Shown piece by piece: positions 1-7,486 of a DNA stretch of 12,810 nt. Under the pieces are notes generated by a model. That model searched no databases, was not told where the DNA came from, and saw only the letters and a program-made list of their open reading frames with translations. The stretch comes from Desulfuromonadales bacterium. GTDB lineage: Bacteria; Desulfobacterota; Desulfuromonadia; Desulfuromonadales; BM103. Location: assembly GCA_030640215.1 (NCBI GenBank), contig DAOWJU010000224.1, forward strand, positions 1 through 12,810, written 5' to 3'. The translations under genes were made by a program, and so were the position numbers. Position 1 is the first letter of the stretch. Each line of letters begins with the position of its first letter.

Positions 1-65
1 AAATCTATAAAACATTCTCTATCAACACAGAACGCAACAGAGCCTGTTCTTCGGCATCCAATCTC

Positions 66-491
66 TCAATCCCTCTGTAACTGCTGGCGAAAGAACTCAC
101 CAAGCTGATCTCTAATCTGGTCGCGAACCTGTCGGTAGACCGTCATGATTTCTTCTGTAGTCCCAGTTGCACGCGGCGGATCCGCAAATGGGACATGTGC
201 CCGAACGGTCCCACCAAAGACTGTGGGGCATTTTTTGTCGGCGTCATCGCAGAGGGTGATGACCCAATGAAAATCTTCTCCATCGTAAAGGCTGATGTGG
301 TCCGAGGAGTTGTTGCTGATGTCGATGCCGATTTCAGCCATGACCTGAACGGCTTGGGGATTGAGACCGTGCGGATCGGTCCCGGCAGAAACGGCTTCAA
401 TTTGTCCGGCGAAATCGTGGTTAATGATGCCGTCGGCCATCTGGCTGCGACAGGAATTGCCGGTGCAAAGGAAAAGGACGCGCTTCAACAT
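66..491 (-). CDS. arsC: Thioredoxin-coupled arsenate reductase (LMW-phosphatase fold)
   Basis: This 141-residue cytoplasmic enzyme would reduce arsenate to arsenite for export. It has the low-molecular-weight tyrosine phosphatase P-loop near the N terminus, C9-x5-R15 (CTGNSCR). A second Cys pair, C81 and C88, in LCDDADKKCP matches the redox-relay cysteines of the Staphylococcus pI258 ArsC family. D104 in the FADPP segment is the likely general acid. All three redox cysteines are present, so arsenate reductase fits better than a plain phosphatase. The start at 491 puts the P-loop at the normal distance from the N terminus and has AGGAG nine bases upstream. An in-frame extension to 614 adds residues unlike the family and overlaps the Cys-rich gene in another frame. 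No arsR, arsB or acr3 is seen, but the window ends 65 bp downstream, so an ars operon could continue there. Confidence 0.9.
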   Translation of the reverse strand: MLKRVLFLCTGNSCRSQMADGIINHDFAGQIEAVSAGTDPHGLNPQAVQVMAEIGIDISNNSSDHISLYDGEDFHWVITLCDDADKKCPTVFGGTVRAHVPFADPPRATGTTEEIMTVYRQVRDQIRDQLGEFFRQQLQRD

Positions 492-508
492 GATAAGGGT
501 CTCCTGAC

Positions 509-544
509 AGCCTGTCGGCCCATCAATGAACAGGCTCAATGAAC
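509..544. promoter_or_regulatory. Repeat patch upstream of arsC, possible operator
   Basis: The 59-bp gap before arsC holds two signals. One is a 7-bp inverted repeat, AGCCTGT at 509-515 and ACAGGCT at 530-536, with a 14-nt spacer. The other is a perfect 9-bp direct repeat, TCAATGAAC at 523-531 and 536-544, with a period of 13 bp. Together they could be an operator or a weak leader hairpin governing arsC. They do not match an ArsR box I can recall, and I see no convincing promoter, so the regulatory role is inference. Confidence 0.3.
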
Positions 545-550
545 TGGCTG

Positions 551-712
551 CTAGTTTTTGTTGAGCTGTTCGAAAAGGGCAATCTGCTCGGCAATTGAAA
601 GCTTCTTCCGACAATCGGTTCCAGACTTCAAACAGAGTCGACAGCGATCATCAGAGCACCATTGGCAATGCTGGCAGTCGTGGCAGGGATGTTTCTGGTC
701 ACGTGCTTTCAT
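551..712 (-). CDS. Small cysteine-rich protein, possible metal or Fe-S binding
   Basis: This 53-residue ORF starts with ATG at 712 and stops with TAG at 551-553. Seven cysteines lie in the first 34 residues: C10, C13, C16, C19, C24, C27 and C34. Their spacing is CxxCxxCxxC, then CxxC, then a lone C, with H12 and H15 interleaved. The region after residue 36 (KKLSIAEQIALFEQLNKN) looks like one amphipathic helix. The Cys/His spacing suggests a zinc ribbon or small Fe-S/metal site, but I do not recognise a named family. An AGGA lies in the four bases between the stop of the transporter gene (717) and this start. That SD-like sequence is unusually close to the ATG, so translational coupling is likely. 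An in-frame stop just upstream excludes an earlier start. There is no signal peptide, so it should be cytoplasmic. Confidence 0.65.
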   Translation of the reverse strand: MKARDQKHPCHDCQHCQWCSDDRCRLCLKSGTDCRKKLSIAEQIALFEQLNKN

Positions 713-716
713 TCCT

Positions 717-2030
717 CTATTCTACTTTGTTAACTCCGAGTGGCACAAGGCCATGGCTCTCCAGCAATTGCTTGCGTTGGCGGTAAAGGTAGCCTGCTTC
801 ACAAAGCTCTGCTACAAGCAGCAGACAAATAGCGACGGCAATGCCGGGTAAGGGCAATGGCCGGGTAAGGATGACTGGCCAGAGAGCAACCATCAGCAGC
901 GCTTTGTAACCGGTGGAGCGACCGAGCCTGGTGGTGAGGTGTGCTCCAGCAAACCAGCCGCGCAGCAGATTACTGAAACCGTAAAGGAGCGGGAAGAGCG
1001 CACAAGCTGTTAGTGGCCAGGCGATGTAGTAACGCATCGCCGTATCAAGCCCCATGATGGTGCCGAGAACCGGTCCGTTCAGTGGCCAGGCGATTAACAG
1101 CATGGTCAGGGCCATACCGAAGCTGACCTTGAAGAGAAAACGCAGCAGGACAGCGCTGTCTGTTTCCTGGTGGACCAGTGTCAGATAGGCTTGTTGCATG
1201 TTACGCATTGGCCCGGCCAGGAGGAAGAGGAAGCCGCGCACGACACCAAAAGCTGCCAGAGCCAGAGTACCGTCAGGCAATCGGCTGATGATGGCGTTGA
1301 TCAGCAAAGGTACGGTCTGCTGCATGCCGGAGGAATAGGCCAGCGGTAAGCCGTAGCGCAGGATTTCGGTGAAGCTTTTTTCGTTGTCATCTGCCACAGG
1401 CAACTTAATCCGCCAGGCAAAGAAGGCCATAACCAGGGTTTCTGTGCCGACACAGCCGAGCAGGGCAAAGGCGGCAACCTGAGTGCCTGCAAACCATAGC
1501 TGGCCCAGCCAGAGGTAAGCAAAGAGCATGGCGATGCGGATCGCTGTCGCAAAGGAGACCAGACTGGTGCGACGAGCACGTATGACCAACCCTTGAAAGA
1601 GGCCGCGCAGTCCGGTCATAAAGGGCAGGAAGACCAGTAACTGCAGAGACTCCCGGGCGCCTCTGGCAACCTCCGGTGAGACTCCGAGCATGCGGTCGAG
1701 AATAAAGCTGCCGACCGGGCTGAAGGCGAGCAGGGCGAGCAGAATTGAGACCCAGGTGGCAATCAGAAACACAAACAGGGTCATGCTGAGCAGAGATTTG
1801 CGGCCACGCACCATGGCAATGGTAATCGTATGATTCTGATAAGACGGTGAGGCGACAAAAAGGTGCAGGACCATGGCCACGGAGAAGCCAGCCAGAACCA
1901 CCACGGCATCGTCCAGACGGGCCAAACCGGCGTTGATGATCGAATGGGAAACACTCATCAACTGAACGTTGAGCAGGAGCGGGAAGAAAAAGAGAGCAAC
2001 GTCCTTCTGGGTTAGTCGGACATTGCTCAA
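717..2030 (-). CDS. ANKH-like multi-pass membrane transporter (MOP/MATE fold)
   Basis: This is a 437-residue inner-membrane protein with about 12 hydrophobic segments and no signal peptide, the size and layout of the MOP flippase (MATE-like) superfamily. Several stretches resemble what I recall of the ANKH/progressive ankylosis family. Near residues 20-70 a NAGLARLDDAVVVLAGFSVA segment aligns with ANKH around its [20 protein letters not shown]. The C terminus (LFPLLYGFSNLLRGW, then a VAELCEAGYLYRQRK segment) aligns with the ANKH FFP...GW and GES...YVYRKQKKK region. Human ANKH mediates export of ATP/citrate linked to extracellular pyrophosphate; the substrate here is unknown. The start is TTG at 2028-2030, and its TTGA overlaps the TGA stop of the HAD gene, implying translational coupling. 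A GAGG lies about 10 bases upstream. A generic MATE exporter is the alternative. Confidence 0.75.
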   Translation of the reverse strand: MSNVRLTQKDVALFFFPLLLNVQLMSVSHSIINAGLARLDDAVVVLAGFSVAMVLHLFVASPSYQNHTITIAMVRGRKSLLSMTLFVFLIATWVSILLALLAFSPVGSFILDRMLGVSPEVARGARESLQLLVFLPFMTGLRGLFQGLVIRARRTSLVSFATAIRIAMLFAYLWLGQLWFAGTQVAAFALLGCVGTETLVMAFFAWRIKLPVADDNEKSFTEILRYGLPLAYSSGMQQTVPLLINAIISRLPDGTLALAAFGVVRGFLFLLAGPMRNMQQAYLTLVHQETDSAVLLRFLFKVSFGMALTMLLIAWPLNGPVLGTIMGLDTAMRYYIAWPLTACALFPLLYGFSNLLRGWFAGAHLTTRLGRSTGYKALLMVALWPVILTRPLPLPGIAVAICLLLVAELCEAGYLYRQRKQLLESHGLVPLGVNKVE

Positions 2031-2668
2031 GGCTGATCGGCCTCGGGAAAGAGGTCTGCTAACTCAGCGGGGGCTACGGCCTGAAAGTCAGCTTGCAGGC
2101 CATCATCGTGGCCAAGCCCCCAGGCACAGAAACAGGATTTGATGTTGGCGGCACGAGCAGCGCGCAGATCAACGTGATGATCGCCGAGCAAAACCGTGCG
2201 CTCGGGATCACAGTCAAGCAGTTTGAGGGCGTGGTGAACCATGTCCGGATGCGGTTTTCTTTGCAGGGCGAGCTCGGCACCGATGACGTGGCGAAAGAAC
2301 GGTGCCATACTAAGGCGGTTGACGATGATGTCGGCAAGGTGCTGGGGTTTATTGGTGACCACCGCCATCGGTTTGTCGCGGTGTATATCAAGAAATTCCA
2401 GAATCCCCGGGTAAATTACAGTCTCGTCAGTCAAATGCTCGGTGTAGATCTCCATGAAACGTTTGCGGCGGGCCGGGTTAACATGCTCATCTGGTAGAGC
2501 CCGTTGCAGCAGCAAACCGACACCATCGCCCACGTAGGTACGAACCTGATCACTGGTTACCGCAGGTAGATCGAGTTCTTCCCGGAGCAGGTTAATGGCT
2601 CTGGTCAGGTCGGGGATGGAATCGACCAGAGTGCCGTCGAGATCGAATAGAAAAGCGTCAATAGACAT
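2027..2668 (-). CDS. HAD-family hydrolase, phosphoglycolate phosphatase-like
   Basis: This 213-residue cytoplasmic HAD phosphatase resembles Gph and PpaX. Motif I is DLDGT with nucleophile D9 and acid/base D11. A helical cap domain of roughly residues 15-85 follows. Motif II is VVTNK with T105, motif III has K138 in the RKPHP segment, and motif IV is GDHHVD with D163 and D167. The usual motif IV reads GDSxxD; here His replaces Ser, while both Mg-binding aspartates remain. Phosphoglycolate is the likeliest substrate by family, but pyrophosphate or nucleoside monophosphates cannot be excluded. It sits 15 bp after yggS and overlaps the transporter start. An AAGGGA Shine-Dalgarno stands about 5 bases before the ATG. 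Confidence 0.88.
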   Translation of the reverse strand: MSIDAFLFDLDGTLVDSIPDLTRAINLLREELDLPAVTSDQVRTYVGDGVGLLLQRALPDEHVNPARRKRFMEIYTEHLTDETVIYPGILEFLDIHRDKPMAVVTNKPQHLADIIVNRLSMAPFFRHVIGAELALQRKPHPDMVHHALKLLDCDPERTVLLGDHHVDLRAARAANIKSCFCAWGLGHDDGLQADFQAVAPAELADLFPEADQP

Positions 2669-2683
2669 AAAAATCCCTTCGTC

Positions 2684-3367
2684 TCATCTTGCCCCAAAGA
2701 TTGCCGTGCCGACCCGTACCATGGTGGAGCCTTCTTCGATGGCCACTTCATAATCGTGACTCATACCCATGGAGAGCTCCTGCATGGTGACGTTCGGTAG
2801 CTTAAATCGGTCAATCTGCTCGGCCAGTTCCCGTAGTTGCCGGAAATAGGGGCGCACTGCCTCGGCATCTTCTTGCCATGGTGGCAGGGCCATCAGCCCC
2901 TTGATATGGACATGTTGCAGCTGGGCGACCTGATTGACCAGAGCGATCAGGTCGCTGGCCGTGGTCCCCGACTTACTCTCTTCTTCGCCGAGGTTGACCT
3001 GGATCAGAATGTCGATGCAGGCGTCATCTTTCCCCCATTGGCGGTCGATTTCTTTGGCGAGGGAGAGACGGTCGACGGAATGAATCATGGCGACCTTGCC
3101 GCGCAGGTATTTGACCTTGTTGCTCTGCAGTGCGCCGATGAAGTGCCATTCTGCGGCGGTCTTGACCTCATCTATCTTGGCAACACATTCCTGCACATAA
3201 CTTTCACCGAGAAGGGTCTGGCCGGCGGCAACCGCGGCTTCAATATCTGCCGCTGGTTTCTTCTTGGAGACCGCTACCAGGCGTACTTCGTCGGGGTTAC
3301 GGCCACAGCTTTGACATACAGCGGCAATGCGTTCCTGGATCTGGGTGATGTTGGCAGAGATATTCAT
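2684..3367 (-). CDS. yggS: PLP homeostasis protein (YggS/PROSC family)
   Basis: This 227-residue protein belongs to the YggS/PLPBP (COG0325) family. It is a single alanine-racemase-like TIM barrel that binds pyridoxal phosphate but has no known catalytic activity, and it buffers cellular PLP and amino/keto acid balance. The PLP lysine is K35 in AVSKKKP. Other family signatures are HFIGALQSNK, IHSVDR, a KGLMALPP segment, and the phosphate-binding tail LSMGMSHDYEVA through GSTMVRVGTAIFGAR. The nearly invariant GENYVQE motif reads GESYVQE, with Ser at residue 56. The ATG follows the TGA of maf with no gap, so the two are probably translated together. Full length for the family. Confidence 0.95.
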   Translation of the reverse strand: MNISANITQIQERIAAVCQSCGRNPDEVRLVAVSKKKPAADIEAAVAAGQTLLGESYVQECVAKIDEVKTAAEWHFIGALQSNKVKYLRGKVAMIHSVDRLSLAKEIDRQWGKDDACIDILIQVNLGEEESKSGTTASDLIALVNQVAQLQHVHIKGLMALPPWQEDAEAVRPYFRQLRELAEQIDRFKLPNVTMQELSMGMSHDYEVAIEEGSTMVRVGTAIFGAR

Positions 3368-3970
3368 TCAATTTCCAAATAGTTTAATCGCGCCCAATTC
3401 TTCCAGGGCAGAAATCACTTCGCAAAGCGGCAAGCCGACGACATTGGTATAGCTGCCCTCAATTTTGGGTATCATAAAGCAGCCGATGCCCTGAATGGCG
3501 TAGGAGCCTGCCTTGTCAAAGGGCTCTCCTGTGGCAATGTAACCTTCGATTTCCCGGCTTGTCAAATCCTTGAAAAAGACTCTGGTGGTGACGGCGGCAC
3601 TGAGGGTGCGGTCGCTCTTTCGATCATAAAGTGCGTAGCCGGAGATGACACGGTGGCTGCGCCCGGAAAGACTGGTAAGCATTGCTGTCGCTTCCGTAGC
3701 ATCAGCCGGTTTGCCAAGAATTACATCGTCGCGTACCACGACCGTGTCGCTGCCGATAAACCAGCGTCCGGTCTGCTCTGGCCGGTTAGCAACCTCCATG
3801 GCTTTGTCGCAACTGAGACGTACCACGTGTGCTTCCGGCGTTTCGTCCGCAAGCACGATTTCATCAACATGACTGGGGACAATCTGGAAGTTGATACCAA
3901 CCTGACTGAGAAGCTCGCGCCGACGGGGAGATGCCGAAGCGAGGACTATATCTTGAAAATCGTCTGACAT
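3368..3970 (-). CDS. maf: Maf-family nucleoside triphosphate pyrophosphatase
   Basis: This 200-residue cytoplasmic enzyme hydrolyses non-canonical or modified nucleoside triphosphates to monophosphate and pyrophosphate. The N terminus has the Maf signature LASASPRRRELL. GSDTVVV supplies the catalytic Asp, and GKPADATEA, SGRSHRVISG and GEPFDKAGSYAIQGIG follow. The YAIQG element resembles YhdE-type dTTP/UTP pyrophosphatases rather than the YceF 7-methyl-GTP type; that substrate call is inference. The start at 3970 places the signature about seven residues from the N terminus, and a GGAA lies seven bases upstream. The longer reading to 4096 overlaps the GGDEF gene and adds 42 non-conserved residues. 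Only 19 bp separate it from the GGDEF gene upstream, and it abuts yggS. Confidence 0.93.
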   Translation of the reverse strand: MSDDFQDIVLASASPRRRELLSQVGINFQIVPSHVDEIVLADETPEAHVVRLSCDKAMEVANRPEQTGRWFIGSDTVVVRDDVILGKPADATEATAMLTSLSGRSHRVISGYALYDRKSDRTLSAAVTTRVFFKDLTSREIEGYIATGEPFDKAGSYAIQGIGCFMIPKIEGSYTNVVGLPLCEVISALEELGAIKLFGN

Positions 3971-3989
3971 GTAAGGGTTCCGTTTGAGG

Positions 3990-6035
3990 TTACTCTTGGT
4001 GCGAGAGGAGAGCCTGTCCTTCCATCGAGGGTTCATAAAGGACCAGACGGTTGCGGCCTTGGCCTTTGGCGCTATAGAGGGCAAGGTCGGCGGCATGGAT
4101 CAATTCATTCGCAGTCACGCCATCAGTGGGGAAGGTCGCAACACCAATGCTGATGGTCAGACGACCGAGAGGCAGATGACTTTCGCCGGGAAAGCTTTCG
4201 TGCTCGATGGCACGACGAATGCGCTCGCCGACAAAAAGCGACTCTTTTTTAGTGGTGCCAGGCAGGATCAGACAGAATTCCTCTCCGCCATAACGAGTGA
4301 CAACATCCATCTCACGTGCCGAACGATGCAGCAGATCGGCCGTTTTGCGCAGGGCATTATCACCAGCGAGGTGGCCGCAGATGTCGTTGTAAATTTTGAA
4401 GCTGTCCAGATCGGCCAGGATGATGCAGAAACTCTGTTGCTGGCGCTCGCTACGGCTGAATTCCTCTTGTAGACGATCTTCCAGAAAACGCCGATTATAT
4501 AGACCTGTCAACGGATCGGTGATCGCGAGCTTTTCGAACATGCCCGCTTTTTCAAGGGTCGCAGCCCGGTCAATCATCAACACCGCATGATTGGTGAAAG
4601 ATTGAATCAGGTTGAGATCTGCCTCGGTAAAGTTGGTGCCACTCTTTTTGTCAGCCAGGTTGAGAACGCCAATCAGACGGTCCTCGACTTCGAGAGGCAG
4701 GCTGAGGAATGATTTGGTTTTAAAGCGTGGCCGGTTTTTGGCGGCGACCCGCTTGTCGCGCTCAATATCGTTGACCAGCATGGGAAAGCCGCTCTTGGCT
4801 ACCCGGCCAGCGATGCCTTCGCCAAAGGGAACCGACATGGTTTTTGCCAGGGAAGAGGTCATGCCTTTGGCGGCTTCTATCTTTAACGTGCCGTTGGTTT
4901 CATTGAGCAGCATGAGTGAGCCGCTGGTTGCAGTCAGTAGCTCGGCAGACATCTCAAGGATTTGTTGATAGAGTTCCTGACGGTTATCGACCAGGGCCAG
5001 GGCGCTGATCATGGTGACCAGACGGGAAGAAAATTGTCGCTCCAGTTGATGTCCTTCCGCAGTTTTTAGATTTTCCAGGCGAGTCGCCAGACAATTGATC
5101 AGCAATTCAATCAGGGCCTGATCGCGACTGTGCAGGTCAACGTCCAGAATCGCTATGGCTCCAAGCTGCCTGTCATGATCACCTAAGGGGAAGAGGTAGG
5201 CTGAGCGGGTCTCAAGGCCGGGGAGGAAAGCCGTCAACTTTTCTCCTGACAGAACTTCCGGATGGCCGGAGGATTTGGCGAAATACTCAGCCAGATGCTT
5301 CTGGTTAAGCTGGAAAGTCTCCGGATCAAGTCCTAGAGTCGAATGGACTGTCATTGAGTGCCCTGGTTGTTGCAGGACAATCAGCACCTTGGGCAGGTTG
5401 AAAAGCACCACCAGTGCTTCTCTGACGACGGCTACCGCCTGCTCGCTCTCTTCACAGTCGGTAAGCTCGCGAGTCAGTTTTTGAACCGCTTCAAGCCGCT
5501 GTGTGGTGCGGGTCAGGCTGAGAGTATGGACTTGCTGGTCGAACAGGCGTGGTAGTGCCCGGAAGATCTCTTCAGCGACAGTTTCCGCTTCAGACCTGCT
5601 GATCAGCTGAGGGCGCTGTGCAGACTCAATCGTCAAAACGTCACTTGTTGACCGCTCAGTGTCCTCTATGACCCGGCTGATCGTTGTGTCTCTTTCAAAG
5701 ACGCCGCCACCAATCAGGCAGTCTGGTAAGTTTTTGCTTTCCGGCAGAGGGATTACAAAACAGAGGAACCCTTGTGTACAGGCATGGACGACCGGTTGGT
5801 TGGCCAGCAGAGCTTGAGAAACGCTCTCTTCCCAGCCCCGATAACATGCCTGGGTACAAAGGTTGTCTCCTGCCATGGGGGAGCAGACAGTATGAATTGT
5901 CTCCAGAAGGCCCTTACGGCCATGTTGCTCAGAATAGAGGGCCAGAGAGAAAGGAGCCGTAAGCGGGTGATGGCGCAACATTTCAAGCAGGTCACGTGGG
6001 TCGACAAGTTTGATGGATGTGCCTGTTAATGCCAT
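3990..6035 (-). CDS. Diguanylate cyclase with PocR, two GAF and GGDEF domains
   Basis: This 681-residue protein is predicted to be cytoplasmic and to make c-di-GMP in response to a small-molecule signal. Domains in order are a PocR-like sensory domain (about 10-135), with Cys at 51, 60, 64, 86, 92 and 106. A divergent GAF-like region follows (about 185-320), then a clearer GAF (about 355-495, with VPFGEGIAGRVAKSG and GVLNLADK). The GGDEF domain is at about 503-665. The signature is GGEEF (583-587). DLDSFKIYND is intact and an RxxD inhibitory site (REMD, 574-577) lies five residues upstream, so an active, product-inhibited cyclase is expected. There is no EAL or HD-GYP domain and no membrane segment. 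ATG at 6035 has a purine-rich AGAGGGGGGGGG ribosome site. A start at 6107 would place the G run inside the coding region. Confidence 0.92.
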   Translation of the reverse strand: MALTGTSIKLVDPRDLLEMLRHHPLTAPFSLALYSEQHGRKGLLETIHTVCSPMAGDNLCTQACYRGWEESVSQALLANQPVVHACTQGFLCFVIPLPESKNLPDCLIGGGVFERDTTISRVIEDTERSTSDVLTIESAQRPQLISRSEAETVAEEIFRALPRLFDQQVHTLSLTRTTQRLEAVQKLTRELTDCEESEQAVAVVREALVVLFNLPKVLIVLQQPGHSMTVHSTLGLDPETFQLNQKHLAEYFAKSSGHPEVLSGEKLTAFLPGLETRSAYLFPLGDHDRQLGAIAILDVDLHSRDQALIELLINCLATRLENLKTAEGHQLERQFSSRLVTMISALALVDNRQELYQQILEMSAELLTATSGSLMLLNETNGTLKIEAAKGMTSSLAKTMSVPFGEGIAGRVAKSGFPMLVNDIERDKRVAAKNRPRFKTKSFLSLPLEVEDRLIGVLNLADKKSGTNFTEADLNLIQSFTNHAVLMIDRAATLEKAGMFEKLAITDPLTGLYNRRFLEDRLQEEFSRSERQQQSFCIILADLDSFKIYNDICGHLAGDNALRKTADLLHRSAREMDVVTRYGGEEFCLILPGTTKKESLFVGERIRRAIEHESFPGESHLPLGRLTISIGVATFPTDGVTANELIHAADLALYSAKGQGRNRLVLYEPSMEGQALLSHQE

Positions 6036-6041
6036 CGTTTG

Positions 6042-6050
6042 CCCCCCCCC
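6042..6050 (-). repeat. Nine-G homopolymer at the ribosome-binding site of the GGDEF gene
   Basis: The plus strand shows nine consecutive C, so the mRNA reads AGA followed by nine G and then CAAACG before the ATG at 6035. The run forms the Shine-Dalgarno itself. Slipped-strand changes would alter its length and spacing, so expression of the diguanylate cyclase could vary. If the start were at 6107 instead, the same slippage would shift the reading frame. The tract is directly visible; variability is inference. Confidence 0.85.
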
Positions 6051-6113
6051 TCTGTGGAATGGAAGAATCGCTACCTGCGGTGCTTGCCTGATGCTCTTGG
6101 GTGTCAACGACTG

Positions 6114-6142
6114 ACATTAGCAGGTATTCAGTTTTCAGGCAA
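6114..6142 (-). promoter_or_regulatory. Possible promoter for the GGDEF-maf-yggS run
   Basis: The 117-bp gap between trmFO and the GGDEF gene contains TTGCCT as a -35-like box and TAATGT as a -10-like box, separated by 17 bp. A TG dinucleotide sits just before the -10, as in extended -10 promoters. Matches to consensus are only 4/6 and 3/6. It is the best sigma-70 candidate in the gap and would start transcription about 70 bases before the ATG. Confidence 0.25.
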
Positions 6143-6152
6143 TCCCCGGGTC

Positions 6153-7463
6153 TTATGTCATCAGGTCGTTGCGCCACTTCTCGAGATCCGTCAGGGCGCG
6201 GTCGGCAAGTGCCTGTCGCCGGTCCCGGCGTTTGCGAATGCGTTTTTCAAGATCCGGGAACAGGCCGTAAGTGATATTCATAGGCTGGAAGTTTTCAGGT
6301 GATGCCGAGACGGGGTAATTGAGCAAAGCACCCAGCGCAGTCGTCAGTGGTGGTGTCTGGAAACTCTTCTCCTGATGATAGGCTGCGGCAGACAGACCAG
6401 CCAGAAAACCGCTGGCAGCAGATTCGACATAGCCCTCGACGCCGGTAATCTGTCCGGCAAAGAAGATATTCGGTGCTGTTTTAAGTTGTAGCCTTTCGGT
6501 CAGACACGCTGGTGAGTTGATGAAGGTGTTGCGATGCATGCTGCCCAAACGGGCAAATTTGATGTTCTCCAGTCCAGGAATAGTGCGGAAGACCCGCTCC
6601 TGTTCTGGATAAGTCAGCTTGGTTTGAAAACCGACCAGGTTGTAAAGATTAGCGTGTTTGTCGTCCTGGCGTAACTGAATAACGGCAAAAGGGTCGCGTC
6701 CGGTGCGTGGATCGCGCAGACCAACCGGCTTCATCGGGCCGAAAGCCAGAGTCATCTCACCGCGTTCAGCGAGGACTTCAATCGGCATGCAGCCTTCGAA
6801 ATGTACGACTTTTTCAAAATCGTGCGGCACGACCTTGTCGCCTTTACAAAGGTTCTCGACAAAGGCGAGGTACTGCTCCTTGTCAAAGGGACAGTTAAGG
6901 TAGTCTGCGCCACCGCGGTCGTAGCGCGATGCTGCGTAGACCTGTTCGCGATCAATCGAGTCGGCTTCTACGATCGGCGCTATGGCATCATAGAAGTAAA
7001 GGTGATCCTGGCCAGTCAATGCGGCAACCTTTTCAGCCAGGGCGTCGGAGGTCAGCGGACCGCTGGCAATAATGACCAATCGGTCTTCGGGGATCTCGGT
7101 AATCTCCTGCCGATGCAGGGTGATGAGCGGGTGCTCCTCAATCCGCTTGGTCATCTGCTCGGCAAAGCCTTCCCGATCAACAGCCAAGGCTCCTCCGGCT
7201 GGAACAGCATGGGCATCTGCTGTGGTGATAAAGAGGCTGTTGCAACGGCGTAATTCTTCTTTTAAAAGACCGACCGCATTATGCATGCCGGTGCCGCGCA
7301 GGCTGTTGGAGCAGACCAGTTCGCTGAGACGGTCGCTCTGGTGGGCTGGGGTCATGCGCTGCGGGCGCATCTCGAAAAGTTCGACCGGGATGTTCTGTTG
7401 GGCAATTTGCCAGGCGGCTTCACAGCCAGCAAGACCGGCACCGATGATGGTAATAGGAGTCAT
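6153..7463 (-). CDS. trmFO: Folate/FAD-dependent tRNA (uracil-54-C5)-methyltransferase
   Basis: TrmFO (formerly Gid) makes ribothymidine at position 54 of tRNA, using methylene-tetrahydrofolate as carbon donor and FADH2 as reductant. The 436-residue protein begins with a dinucleotide-binding GAGLAG motif (residues 8-13). It has the family signatures LVCSNSLRG with C51 and HFEGCMPIE with C225, matching the catalytic cysteine pair described for the Bacillus enzyme. [22 protein letters not shown]-binding segment follows near residues 336-354. Length and motifs are complete. It lies 78 bp downstream of topA, a neighbourhood conserved in many bacteria, with an intrinsic terminator between. The Shine-Dalgarno (CGGAAAA) is weak. 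The start ATG at 7463 leaves the Rossmann fold at the usual distance. Confidence 0.97.
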   Translation of the reverse strand: MTPITIIGAGLAGCEAAWQIAQQNIPVELFEMRPQRMTPAHQSDRLSELVCSNSLRGTGMHNAVGLLKEELRRCNSLFITTADAHAVPAGGALAVDREGFAEQMTKRIEEHPLITLHRQEITEIPEDRLVIIASGPLTSDALAEKVAALTGQDHLYFYDAIAPIVEADSIDREQVYAASRYDRGGADYLNCPFDKEQYLAFVENLCKGDKVVPHDFEKVVHFEGCMPIEVLAERGEMTLAFGPMKPVGLRDPRTGRDPFAVIQLRQDDKHANLYNLVGFQTKLTYPEQERVFRTIPGLENIKFARLGSMHRNTFINSPACLTERLQLKTAPNIFFAGQITGVEGYVESAASGFLAGLSAAAYHQEKSFQTPPLTTALGALLNYPVSASPENFQPMNITYGLFPDLEKRIRKRRDRRQALADRALTDLEKWRNDLMT

Positions 7464-7486
7464 GACAGTTTTCCGTGTAAAGGCAG

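Noticed and set aside
5..76. Possible short minus-strand reading frame after arsC (ERLDAEEQALLRSVLIENVL then stop)
   Set aside because: It is about 20 codons, overlaps the arsC end, has no start codon with a ribosome site, and matches nothing I know.
492..614. N-terminal extension of arsC
   Set aside because: It overlaps the Cys-rich gene in another frame, lacks family similarity, and a good Shine-Dalgarno serves the start at 491.
558..851. Plus-strand 97-codon frame with many Cys and Trp
   Set aside because: It is the antisense image of the Cys-rich gene and the transporter 3' end, with no ribosome site or family resemblance.
6036..6107. GGDEF protein starting at 6107
   Set aside because: The G9 tract with purine-rich lead makes a natural ribosome site for ATG at 6035, and the extra 24 residues are not domain-like.
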